64,000 bases of DNA from Allorhizobium sonneratiae (GTDB lineage Bacteria; Pseudomonadota; Alphaproteobacteria; Rhizobiales; Rhizobiaceae): assembly GCF_023700755.1 (NCBI RefSeq), contig NZ_JAMKOJ010000004.1:248001-312000 (forward strand), in the 5' to 3' direction. Under the pieces are notes generated by a model, which was not told the DNA's origin, ran no database searches, and saw only the letters and a program-made list of their open reading frames with translations. The first letter of the stretch is position 1, and each line of letters starts with the position of its first letter. Below, in pieces: positions 32,605 to 39,951 of the stretch. Position numbers and translations under genes: made by a program.

Positions 32605-33533
32605 ATAGGTTTGAGCCTTTGGAGAGGATTTTGTCGGACATAACGGATGTGAATTCGTTTTTATGGGTTGCTCGCGCAAGAGGTTTTCGGCAGGCCGCAC
32701 GCGAAAGCGGCATCAGCTCCTCGGCCTTAAGCGATGCGGTGAAACGTCTGGAAGACGATCTTGGCGTAAGATTGCTCAATCGCACAACCCGGAGCGTGCT
32801 TCCTACGGACGCTGGACGTCTTTTGCTGAAACGCCTCGGACCCGCATTTGCAGAGGTGGCATCGGCACTCGGCGAGGTGAAAAGCAGCCGTGGCCTCACT
32901 GCGGGGGAACTCAGGCTAAACGTTCCGGTGAGCGCGGCAAGGCTGGTTCTGCCTGCGATCGTGCCGCCATTCCTGAAGGCCTATCCGGACATAAGGCTGG
33001 AAATCGTGACCGACGAGAATTTCGTCGACATCATTGAAAGTGGCTGCGATGCGGGTATCCGTTATGACGAACGCCTAGAGCAAGATATGGTGGCTCTGCC
33101 GATCGGCCCACGCCAGCAAAGCTACGCTTTGGCCGCCTCGTCACATTACCTTGCAAGAAAGGGCAGGCCAGAACATCCACGCGACCTGCTCGCGCATGAT
33201 TGCATTCTCGGGCGGTTTTCCGGTCGCGCCATTTCTCCCTGGGAATTTGAGCGCGATGGCGAGGAGATCGCAATCAATCCTAAAGGTAACCTCATCGTGC
33301 AATTCGGCGGGGGTGTCGATCTTGGTATCGACGCGGCCATCGCCGGCTCGGGTATGGTGTATGTCTTTGAGGACTGGCTAAAGCCGCATTTCGATCGAAA
33401 GGATCTTGTGCCGGTGATGGAAGAATGGTGGCTGCGATTCCCGGGACCATTTCTCTATTACCCAGGCCGGCGCCTGGTGCCCGCACCTCTGCGCGCCTTT
33501 ATCGATTTCGTCAGGCAACTGCAAAAAGTCTAG
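32595..33533 (+). CDS. LysR-family transcriptional regulator
   Basis: A 312-residue regulator: HTH FLWVARARGFRQAARESGISSSALSDAVKRLEDDLGVRLLNRTTRSV (about 22-68), then VDIIESGCDAGIRYDERLEQDM and AIAGSGMVYVFEDWL. The ATG at 32595 lies inside the TGTCC/GGACA array; a TTG at 32631 with GGAG six bases before it is an alternative start that would fit the family's short N-terminus. It probably controls the divergent aldo/keto reductase. Confidence 0.9.
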   Translation: MVDNRFEPLERILSDITDVNSFLWVARARGFRQAARESGISSSALSDAVKRLEDDLGVRLLNRTTRSVLPTDAGRLLLKRLGPAFAEVASALGEVKSSRGLTAGELRLNVPVSAARLVLPAIVPPFLKAYPDIRLEIVTDENFVDIIESGCDAGIRYDERLEQDMVALPIGPRQQSYALAASSHYLARKGRPEHPRDLLAHDCILGRFSGRAISPWEFERDGEEIAINPKGNLIVQFGGGVDLGIDAAIAGSGMVYVFEDWLKPHFDRKDLVPVMEEWWLRFPGPFLYYPGRRLVPAPLRAFIDFVRQLQKV

Positions 33534-33717
33534 CAAGGCCACGAATTCATGAAAGGGGCGGCCCCGGCTTTGAGCATCAACGGTGTTCCGGACACCAACA
33601 GCCATCATTCGTGACATTGGGAGCCGAGTTCTCGCTCTTGAAGGGATACGAACCAGCAACCCGATCGGTACTGGTGGACCACCAAACTGCTAACGCTTTG
33701 CGGAAAAACACAAATTG

Positions 33718-34971
33718 CTAATCCGCGCAGGTGCCGAGGATCGGTAGCATCAGCTTGATATGGGCATCAACCCGTTCCAACACTCTATCGGGTAGAACAG
33801 CTCGTTCAGGCAGAGACCACCAAGACTGGTTGACGCGCTCCACCGTCTCCTTAACAGCCTTCAGCACAGCAGCTTCCGGCAGTCGCGCACGATGAGCGAA
33901 GACTTTCCATCGCTGGTCGTTCATTGCCTTGAACGACCTTTCACCGGCCAGCGACAGTGCCATGGCGTCCGACGGAATGTAAGGGACAGTCGAGAGCACA
34001 TCATAGACTGGGGCGAGTGCAGGCACGTTGCCCTTCCCATGATAAATCAGCGACCAATTCTTGAGGTGCATGTCGCCATTGCCTGTCAGCACAGCCAAAG
34101 CCAGTCGTCGAACGAACTCAAGGGCTGCCGCTGAAGAAACGGCGACCCCAAGAGCCGCAGCGATATCATGATAAGCGGCCCCCTCATATTTTCGAGACGG
34201 ATAGACGCCGAATACCTGAGCGAAGTCTTCGATATGGACGCGCTCACCACCGGCAACCCGATCGAAACGTTTGACGAGAAGCACCTTGCCATCGGACAGC
34301 GTCTCAAACTCCTCCGGGATACCCTCGAACTGCGATTGTTCCACGAGTTCGCGTTCCGGCACGTCCATACCAATCGCTTCGGCCAATGCGAGATTTGCAA
34401 ATTCGTTTTCCGAGACGCCGGGAAATGATGTGGATGGAAACTTGGCGATATATGAACCCTGCTCGTCGCCTAAAGGGATCGTCAGCCCGCCGCCCTTGCC
34501 TGGGTTTTTGATGACGGAGAGTTTCATTTGCACGCCGGCGAGCGAAAACCGGGCCTTCGGTCTGGGGGGTGTCAAACCCTCATTACAAACAACGCTGCCT
34601 TCGCTCGGCACAATTCGGACAGCCCCCGGCAGATCCGATCCGAGTGCGGCAAGCAAATCGAAATCATTTCCTGCTCGCACGCTGCCTGAATGGTGCCTCT
34701 CCATCGCCTCGCGCAGTTTATCCTCTGGAAGAAGGTTCGCAAAGAACGGTGGCAAAGCCCTTGCGACTGGCTTCGGGTCCTTCCGCAACCCTCCATGTGC
34801 CGCGCGAAATGACAGACTGAGCACTGGGAAACCACCCGTCTGACGATAGCTCTCCTCAAAGCTGAACGCGTTGAAGTCTCCCGGCGTCCTCACGATCTGG
34901 CCTACCTTCAGGTCATTTAGCAGCACGTCAAGTGAGGTTACAGATCTTGGATCAAGAGGCGCATCAGACAT
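33718..34971 (-). CDS. hipA: HipA-family serine/threonine kinase toxin
   Basis: A 417-residue kinase of the HipA family, the toxin of a type II HipBA system. E. coli HipA phosphorylates glutamyl-tRNA synthetase. Visible parts are the N-terminal HipA_N region with GGFPVLSLSF, FSLAGVQMK (142-150) near the regulatory Ser loop, the ATP-binding YIAKFP (174-179), the catalytic loop GNGDMHLKN (297-305, Asp300) and the metal-binding PVYDV. The start at 34971 overlaps the HipB end by 8 bp (ATGTCTGA). All key residues are present, so it is probably active. Confidence 0.92.
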   Translation of the reverse strand: MSDAPLDPRSVTSLDVLLNDLKVGQIVRTPGDFNAFSFEESYRQTGGFPVLSLSFRAAHGGLRKDPKPVARALPPFFANLLPEDKLREAMERHHSGSVRAGNDFDLLAALGSDLPGAVRIVPSEGSVVCNEGLTPPRPKARFSLAGVQMKLSVIKNPGKGGGLTIPLGDEQGSYIAKFPSTSFPGVSENEFANLALAEAIGMDVPERELVEQSQFEGIPEEFETLSDGKVLLVKRFDRVAGGERVHIEDFAQVFGVYPSRKYEGAAYHDIAAALGVAVSSAAALEFVRRLALAVLTGNGDMHLKNWSLIYHGKGNVPALAPVYDVLSTVPYIPSDAMALSLAGERSFKAMNDQRWKVFAHRARLPEAAVLKAVKETVERVNQSWWSLPERAVLPDRVLERVDAHIKLMLPILGTCAD

Positions 34972-35275
34972 TGCCATCACCATCAGGGCTGACGACGAAA
35001 GCAGGAAGGTCATCTTCAGTGTCACCTGGCTGCAGTAAAGCTTCAACCGCCGGGACCATAGCCTGCGGGATGAGCATCAGCTCCAGACCAAGCGCACGAC
35101 CAATGTTGATCAGTGTGGTCGCACGGGCAGCGCTCGCTCCAGCCTCAATCTCGCGGTAGCGCGGACGCGATAGACCCGCCATATCCGCAACCTGCTCCTG
35201 GGTGAGGCCCAAAGTCTTGCGCGATGTCTTGAACAGCCGCCCTATGTCATGAAGAGCCTCCGAATCCGACTTCAT
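34964..35275 (-). CDS. hipB: HipB-like XRE antitoxin
   Basis: A 103-residue HTH protein. TSRKTLGLTQEQVADMAGLSRPRYREIEAGASAARATTLINIGRALGLEL (about 18-67) is an XRE helix-turn-helix. It lies directly upstream of hipA with overlapping reading frames, the standard antitoxin-first order. AAGG precedes the ATG. HipB proteins neutralise HipA and repress the operon by binding palindromes; the AT-rich upstream region (35276-35400) has several short repeats, none decisive. Confidence 0.9.
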   Translation of the reverse strand: MKSDSEALHDIGRLFKTSRKTLGLTQEQVADMAGLSRPRYREIEAGASAARATTLINIGRALGLELMLIPQAMVPAVEALLQPGDTEDDLPAFVVSPDGDGNV

Positions 35276-35506
35276 GTGATACCTTAACGCTTCATATTTT
35301 CTATTATGATATGTTTACGTATCTCATGATCTCTGTGCATGTCAAGCTAAATGACTGCAATAGGGATCATGTGAGACTAAACGATCTCTTTACAGATCAC
35401 TTTTGCCTCGTTTACTGATAGGCACCGAAACTGGAAGCACACCCGCGATACACGCTTCTTTAAATGTCCGCTCCGACCCGCCCGCGCTCGGCACTGGTGC
35501 CCAGAG

Positions 35507-35668
35507 AACGGAAGCGGCAAAAAGCACTGGCTGTGGCGGGCCGTTGATCAGGATGGCTTTGTTCTCTATGTGCTGGTGCAGAGCCGCCGTAATACCAAGG
35601 CAGCCAAACGTCTTATGCGAAAGCTTCTCAAAGGACAGGGTCAAGCACCCCGTGTGATGATCACCGAC
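35507..35668 (+). mobile_element. IS6-family transposase fragment
   Basis: Frame 35507 onward reads KKHWLWRAVDQDGFVLYVLVQ, then RRNTKAAKRLMRKLLKGQGQAPRVMITD, the central DDE-domain block of IS6/IS26-like transposases. Resemblance stops at ITD (about 35668), where the sequence becomes the IS21 fragment read from the other strand. No start or terminal inverted repeat remains. Confidence 0.8.
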
Positions 35669-36057
35669 ATAGTAGAGCGGCACATAAGCCTGCGCCGTCG
35701 CTGATCCGCGGTGCTTCGCCCAACCTTGGCGTAACGGCGGATCGCATCATAGCTGCCGTCATATCCGAGTGCGCGCAGCTCTTCGTAAATCCGGATCAGC
35801 GTCAGCCGTTCGCGCGATGACCTACCTTCGTTCGTCGCAAGAAGCCGCTCGATCTCCGCCTTCCAGACTCCCGTCTTCGGCAAAGGCTGCCGCTCGCGCT
35901 CGTAGGAGAAGTCGGTCTCGTCGCTGCGCAATATCTTGCGGACCGTATTGCGGGAAACATGCAGTTCACGGGCGATCTTCTTCATCGACCAGCCTTGAAC
36001 ATGAAAGGCCCGCCGGACGCGCGCAATCGTATCCACTCGCTTCAACTCCCTCTCCAT
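35669..36057 (-). mobile_element. IS21-family transposase (IstA) N-terminal fragment
   Basis: The frame from the ATG at 36057 encodes RVRRAFHVQGWSMKKIARELHVSRNTVRKILRSDE, the HTH of IS21 IstA, then VWKAEIERLLATNEGRSSRERLTLIRIYEELRALGYDGSYDAIRRYAK. Near 35715 the frame shifts: the continuation AKHRGSATAQAYVPLYYV is encoded one frame over. The gene ends abruptly at the junction with the IS6 fragment, so about 110-130 of roughly 500 residues remain. Confidence 0.8.
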
Positions 36058-36150
36058 CCGCCGTCAAAAAACGGATGGTCAGATAAATCCGAAGGGGGTC
36101 AAAATTCGACGCCGATCACCCCGCTAATGGGGTCAATTTTGCACGCCGAA
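36058..36150 (-). repeat. IS21-type left end with repeated motif
   Basis: Upstream of the IstA start, GGGGGTCAAAATTCGACGCCGA (around 36094-36114) and GGGGTCAATTTTGCACGCCGA (36129-36149) form a direct repeat, the multiple terminal repeats typical of IS21 ends. A related end is found at 39197-39260. Confidence 0.65.
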
Positions 36151-36252
36151 ACACAATTCCGCACTTGCACATGGAGAGATTGAATGTCTCCGTGCCAGTC
36201 GTGGGGCGGCAACACGCGTCCCCTCGGGACACTGCACAAGGCGCACGCAGCA

Positions 36253-37017
36253 TCAATCCCGCCAGGAGCGATCGTCCGCATCTAGCGCGGATTTCAGATA
36301 GTCGAAATGCTTTGCGGCCATGCCGCGATACGGTATCCAGCCCTCCGCGGTATTGCGGGCGACCGCATCGGAAAGCACAGCAAGCGGCTGCCCCGTGGAC
36401 AGGGCAAGAATCTGCGTCTTGGCGGCCTTTTCGAAGAAGTAGAGGTCTTCAAAGGCATCCGCCACAGTATTGCCGGCGATGGAGACACCGTGATTTCCCA
36501 TCACCAGCGCCGTCATGCCCCGCATTGCTTCCGCAAGATGCTGGACTTCGTCGTCATTGTCCGAAATGCCCCCGAAATCGAGGCTGTAGCCGGTCTTGCC
36601 ATAAAAGCGCGCGGTATTGTTGTCCAGCGGCAGCAAGGTGGGGTCTTTGAGGCAGGCAAGCGCAGTGGCATAGGGCGAATGGCAGTGCAGGATCACCCGC
36701 GCCTGCGGCAGCGCCCTGTGCAGGCCACCATGCACCGCCCAGGCAGAGGGATCCGGCGCGTTGGCGGACCACATCACGCTTTCGTCTTCCGCGTCGAGCA
36801 GCAATAGATCGCTCGCCCGGACAGTTGCGAAGTGCTGCCAGCGCGGGTTGAGCAGGAAGCTACGTCCATCAGCGGACACGGCCGCGCTGAAGTGGTTGCC
36901 GACCGACTCACTCCAACCGAACTTGTGGCAAAGCCGGAAGGCGGCAGCCAGATCCTGACGCAAGGCCAGAAGCTCGCCTTCGTCGAGGCCGTCTCGAATG
37001 TGGTCAAACCGGCTCAT
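36253..37017 (-). CDS. Class II aldolase/adducin-family protein
   Basis: A 254-residue zinc-type aldolase/decarboxylase fold. Metal ligands are HCHSPYATALA (about 111-121) and GNHGVSIAG, with catalytic/active-site NHFSAAVS near residue 41. It resembles aldolases that act on sugar or keto-acid phosphates and those found with oxidase genes; adducin-like non-sugar members also exist. It overlaps the TauD/TfdA gene by 4 bp (ATGA), so the two form one transcriptional unit, opposite the LysR at 38271. Confidence 0.88.
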   Translation of the reverse strand: MSRFDHIRDGLDEGELLALRQDLAAAFRLCHKFGWSESVGNHFSAAVSADGRSFLLNPRWQHFATVRASDLLLLDAEDESVMWSANAPDPSAWAVHGGLHRALPQARVILHCHSPYATALACLKDPTLLPLDNNTARFYGKTGYSLDFGGISDNDDEVQHLAEAMRGMTALVMGNHGVSIAGNTVADAFEDLYFFEKAAKTQILALSTGQPLAVLSDAVARNTAEGWIPYRGMAAKHFDYLKSALDADDRSWRD

Positions 37018-38156
37018 GGCTTGAACCGTCCTTCGCTAACGAGCGCCCTGTATGTGGAGCGCATTTCGGCCCGGTCGGCATAGCAGCCGCGCAGATAGCG
37101 GTCGCCGCTGGTTGCGGAATAGGCAAGACGACCGTGCACGATGCGATGGTTGTCGAACACCATGCATTCTCCGGCCTTCATCAGGAAACGCATCATGAAC
37201 CTATCGGCCTGCAACATTTTTCCGAAACGGCAGAATGCCGGATAGTAATCGTCCAGCATCTGCTGCGGCAGGTCGATGTAGTCGAGCATGTGCTGGCTGA
37301 TGGTCAATCCCGCCACTTCGCCATGCAGGTCGAGCTCGATCACACGTTGGCGTGAGCGCATGTCATAGCTGTCGTGCTCGCAATAGAACGGGATGTCAGT
37401 CTCGGAAAGGAGACGAAACCCTTCCGGGTCGATGGCGCGGAACGCATTGGCGACCGCAACGCCATCTGAATAGATACTGAGCCCTCCCTCGACGGAGTTG
37501 GCGCGGCAGTGGAGGAACTGGATGCCGGGCGCATAATCCTCGGCGGGCGTATCGGTATGCAATTCGAGTGCGGCGGCGGTATAGGCGGTGTTGGTCGGGT
37601 TGATATGGGTCTTTACATCGAAGTAGTCGCCGAAGAATGTCGGACGGACCTGACCCATGAGGTTAACGAGTTCGGTCAGGCCTGCATTCGTATTAGGCAT
37701 GTCGGTCACGATCGTGAGGCCCTCGACGATCATTGCCTCGATCCACCGGGCGACTGCCGTCTTGTCGGCCCTCAGTTCCGGATGGGAGAAGCGCGCAATT
37801 GCGGAATAGTGATCGCTGTACCACGCCTTTCGCGGCAGGTCGGCGGGATCGTGGCGGATCCCCCCATCCGAATAGATCGCAAGGACAGAAAGCGGCATAT
37901 GGGTGACATGGTCTTCGTCTGCCCAGTCGATAACCAAGACATCGCCTTCGATCGCGGCCCGCGCGGCGCGCGGTGCCGTCTCAAGGTGGAAAATGTCGAA
38001 GCTGCGCTCGCGCGTGACGCTCGAAAACGAACTTGGGCAATTGTCGCGCAGCCAATAGTAGTTGAAATAGTTCCTGGTCCCGTCAGGCAGGACGATGTAG
38101 AGCCCCTTTTCCTTCAGTTCGATGGGACCGAACGAGCCCGATGGCATAATATTCAT
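37014..38156 (-). CDS. TauD/TfdA-family dioxygenase with N-terminal GBBH-like domain
   Basis: A 380-residue Fe(II)/2-oxoglutarate oxygenase. An N-terminal DUF971/gamma-butyrobetaine-hydroxylase-like region (LPDGTRNYFNYYWLRDNC, residues about 23-40) precedes the jelly-roll core. Fe ligands are HTD in LELHTDTP (about 200) and the distal His in DNHRIVHGR, with the 2OG-binding Arg in RGCY. This is the architecture of gamma-butyrobetaine and trimethyllysine dioxygenases. AGGA precedes the ATG at 38156. Together with the aldolase, hydroxylation followed by retro-aldol cleavage is plausible (inference). Confidence 0.9.
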   Translation of the reverse strand: MNIMPSGSFGPIELKEKGLYIVLPDGTRNYFNYYWLRDNCPSSFSSVTRERSFDIFHLETAPRAARAAIEGDVLVIDWADEDHVTHMPLSVLAIYSDGGIRHDPADLPRKAWYSDHYSAIARFSHPELRADKTAVARWIEAMIVEGLTIVTDMPNTNAGLTELVNLMGQVRPTFFGDYFDVKTHINPTNTAYTAAALELHTDTPAEDYAPGIQFLHCRANSVEGGLSIYSDGVAVANAFRAIDPEGFRLLSETDIPFYCEHDSYDMRSRQRVIELDLHGEVAGLTISQHMLDYIDLPQQMLDDYYPAFCRFGKMLQADRFMMRFLMKAGECMVFDNHRIVHGRLAYSATSGDRYLRGCYADRAEMRSTYRALVSEGRFKP

Positions 38157-38236
38157 GGCAAAATCCTGAAAACTGGGGTTGGGGAATTTTGTTTCAGCGT
38201 CATTGTCTCCGCACTTTCCAAAAAGAAAAGAACGAT

Positions 38237-38246
38237 TATCATGATA
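38237..38246. promoter_or_regulatory. Palindrome in the divergent promoter
   Basis: TATCATGATA, a perfect 10-bp palindrome, lies 25 bases upstream of the LysR start (38271) and about 80 bases from the divergent dioxygenase start (38156). Candidate LysR site. Confidence 0.4.
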
Positions 38247-38270
38247 GTAAATTAAGCCCTGGGTTAAGTC

Positions 38271-39158
38271 ATGAACCGCTTGCCACCTTTGCGTCTTCTC
38301 ACCACATTCAGCGAAGTGGCACGCCTCGGATCAATGCGCGAGGCGGCAAACCGGCTGAACGTGTCTCAACCGGCCGTCACGCAGGCGCTGCGCGACCTTG
38401 AGGATCACATCGGTGTCGAGCTCCTTGACCGCAGCAAGCGACCGGCACGGCTGACCGAAGACGGGCAGCAACTGGCGATCGCGACCCGCGATGGCCTAGG
38501 ACAGATTTCCGCAGCCATAGAGGTGATGCGGGCGCGCGGCCTGTCCCGCGAGAAGCAGGTCACGGTCGCATGCACGCTCGGCATGGCAACCTACTGGCTT
38601 ATGCCGAGATTGCCGGATTTTTACGCACGGTGCAGCGACATCACAGTCAATGTTCAGGCGCCACCGAGTGATCTGCCTGCACTCATTCCCGGCATCGACA
38701 TCGTCCTGCGCTATGGAAATGGCTCTTGGGACGGAACAGGCAGCGTCACCAAGCTGTTCGAGGAAAGGGTCTTTCCTGTCGGAAAGCCCGAACTCGTGCA
38801 GCGCCTTCTCTCCAAGAACGAAACCCTGGAGACGGCGCCGCTGATCAATGTCGCGAGCCCCGAGAACTTCCACTGGGCAGGATGGCAAAAATATCTTGAA
38901 CGGCGGACGATCCGGCGTGCCAACACCAAAGGCCCCACGTTCAACAATTACGTTCAGGCGACCCAGGCCGCACTTGATGGCCAAGGCCTGATGCTTGGCT
39001 GGCGATCTATCACGGGCAAGCTGGTAAGGGACGGAAGCTTGATGGAATGGCCGCACGGCGAGCTCGATCTCGACACCGCCTATTACGTTATCGAATCCGA
39101 AACGCGCTCGGCGGCGGCCGTCGTCTTCACGGAATGGCTTTGCTCGCTGCGAAACTGA
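38271..39158 (+). CDS. LysR-family transcriptional regulator (GcvA-like)
   Basis: A 295-residue regulator with HTH LLTTFSEVARLGSMREAANRLNVSQPAVTQALRDLEDHIGVELLDRS (about 9-55) and effector-domain motif PGIDIVLRYGNGSWDG. It is divergent from the dioxygenase/aldolase pair, which it probably controls. It is the last gene of the segment bounded on both sides by IS21-type ends. Confidence 0.92.
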   Translation: MNRLPPLRLLTTFSEVARLGSMREAANRLNVSQPAVTQALRDLEDHIGVELLDRSKRPARLTEDGQQLAIATRDGLGQISAAIEVMRARGLSREKQVTVACTLGMATYWLMPRLPDFYARCSDITVNVQAPPSDLPALIPGIDIVLRYGNGSWDGTGSVTKLFEERVFPVGKPELVQRLLSKNETLETAPLINVASPENFHWAGWQKYLERRTIRRANTKGPTFNNYVQATQAALDGQGLMLGWRSITGKLVRDGSLMEWPHGELDLDTAYYVIESETRSAAAVVFTEWLCSLRN

Positions 39159-39196
39159 CGTGAAGGGCATCGCTGGCAGCCCACCAAGCCAGCCTT

Positions 39197-39260
39197 CATC
39201 TCCATTCGCCAGAAAAAGACGGATAGTCCTAAAAAACAGGTGAGGGGTCAAAATTGGGAT
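39197..39260 (-). repeat. IS21-type end remnant
   Basis: The stretch TCTCCATTCGCC, AAAAAGACGGATAGTC and GAGGGGTCAAAATTGGGATC closely parallels the region upstream of IstA at 36051-36110 (TCTCCATCCGCC, AAAAACGGATGGTC, GGGGGTCAAAATTCGACG), in the same orientation. It is followed by ACCCTTATGGGGTGCGG. It is the end of a second, related IS21 element whose body is gone. Confidence 0.6.
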
Positions 39261-39298
39261 CTGACCCTTATGGGGTGCGGATAAAAAGTTGGACTGTT

Positions 39299-39475
39299 TC
39301 ATAAGATCAGGCCGAGGCTTTTACGATACTCGACCGGGCTGAGTGATCCCAGCGATATTTTGATGCGCCTCTCATTGTACCATCGGATGTAGGCGTCCAC
39401 CTCGGCGACGAACTGCTCGATCGTGATGGCCTTCCAGTATCGTGGATAGAAGACCTTTGTTTTCAGGCGGCCGAA
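39299..39475 (-). mobile_element. IS3-family OrfB transposase, C-terminal fragment
   Basis: Read leftward, the DNA encodes FGRLKTKVFYPRYWKAITIE, then EVDAYIRWYNERRIKISLGSLSPVEYRKSLGLIL and a stop at 39299. This is the canonical IS3/IS150 OrfB C-terminus (the last part of the DDE domain with the catalytic Glu region just missing). The 5' part has been replaced by the ISL3 fragment at about 39476. Confidence 0.85.
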
Positions 39476-39700
39476 GACCGGCGGCGACTATCGCCCGCAG
39501 GCTAATGGTGCCGGTCAGCAACGACACCTTGTTGCGTGTCGTCCGACGGCGTGGCACCCCGCGTTGCGTTCCGCCGACGGTGATCGGAATCGACGACTGG
39601 GCGTGGCGGCGCAACCAGCGCTACGGGACGATTATCTGCGATCTCGAACGGCGCAAAATCATTGCGCTTCGACGTTGGTCGGCACTGTGCGACAGGCGGC
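39476..39700 (+). mobile_element. ISL3-family transposase fragment
   Basis: The frame encodes ARRLMVPVSNDTLLRVVRRR, then PPTVIGIDDWAWRRNQRYGTIICDLERRKIIAL, which is the conserved first-Asp block (IGIDDWAWR) of ISL3-type transposases. Resemblance is lost after about 39670. The open frame runs on to 39912 with unassigned sequence. Confidence 0.8.
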
Positions 39701-39951
39701 GGTTGCTCAGGAACGCCGAGCCCTCTTCGCATTTGAGCAAGGCTGCGTCCTCAGCGTTCAGCATTTCGATATCGACCCATTCTTTGCCGTTGGCAGCGAC
39801 CAATTCTTGCGCACGCCCACTGGCTCACTTTCTGCGCGAAAATCAACAGGCGGGCCTCTCTCCACGCGATTGGGAGCGGCAATTTCTTCGTTCATGGTCA
39901 ACATGCCGTTAACCCCCAAAATTTGCGACACGCCCGGAGGCATCCCATCGC
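39701..39951. other. Unassigned DNA in the IS-remnant patch
   Basis: About 250 bases between the ISL3 fragment and the M20 hydrolase stop. Leftward frames include KEWVDIEMLNAEDAALLKCEEGSA and MNEEIAAPNRVERGPPVDF, protein-like but in different frames and not recognised. It is probably more decayed coding DNA. Confidence 0.35.

Noticed and set aside
33630..33715. tRNA-like stretch (GAAGGGATACGAACCAGCAACCC...) downstream of the LysR gene
   Set aside because: No acceptor or D-arm pairing could be drawn, and the T-arm-like part lacks the GTTCGA core in the right place. Not called as a tRNA or attachment site.
35276..35400. HipB operator palindromes (CATAT...ATATG; GATCT...AGATC)
   Set aside because: The arms are only five bases and spacings differ; they are not better than chance in AT-rich DNA.
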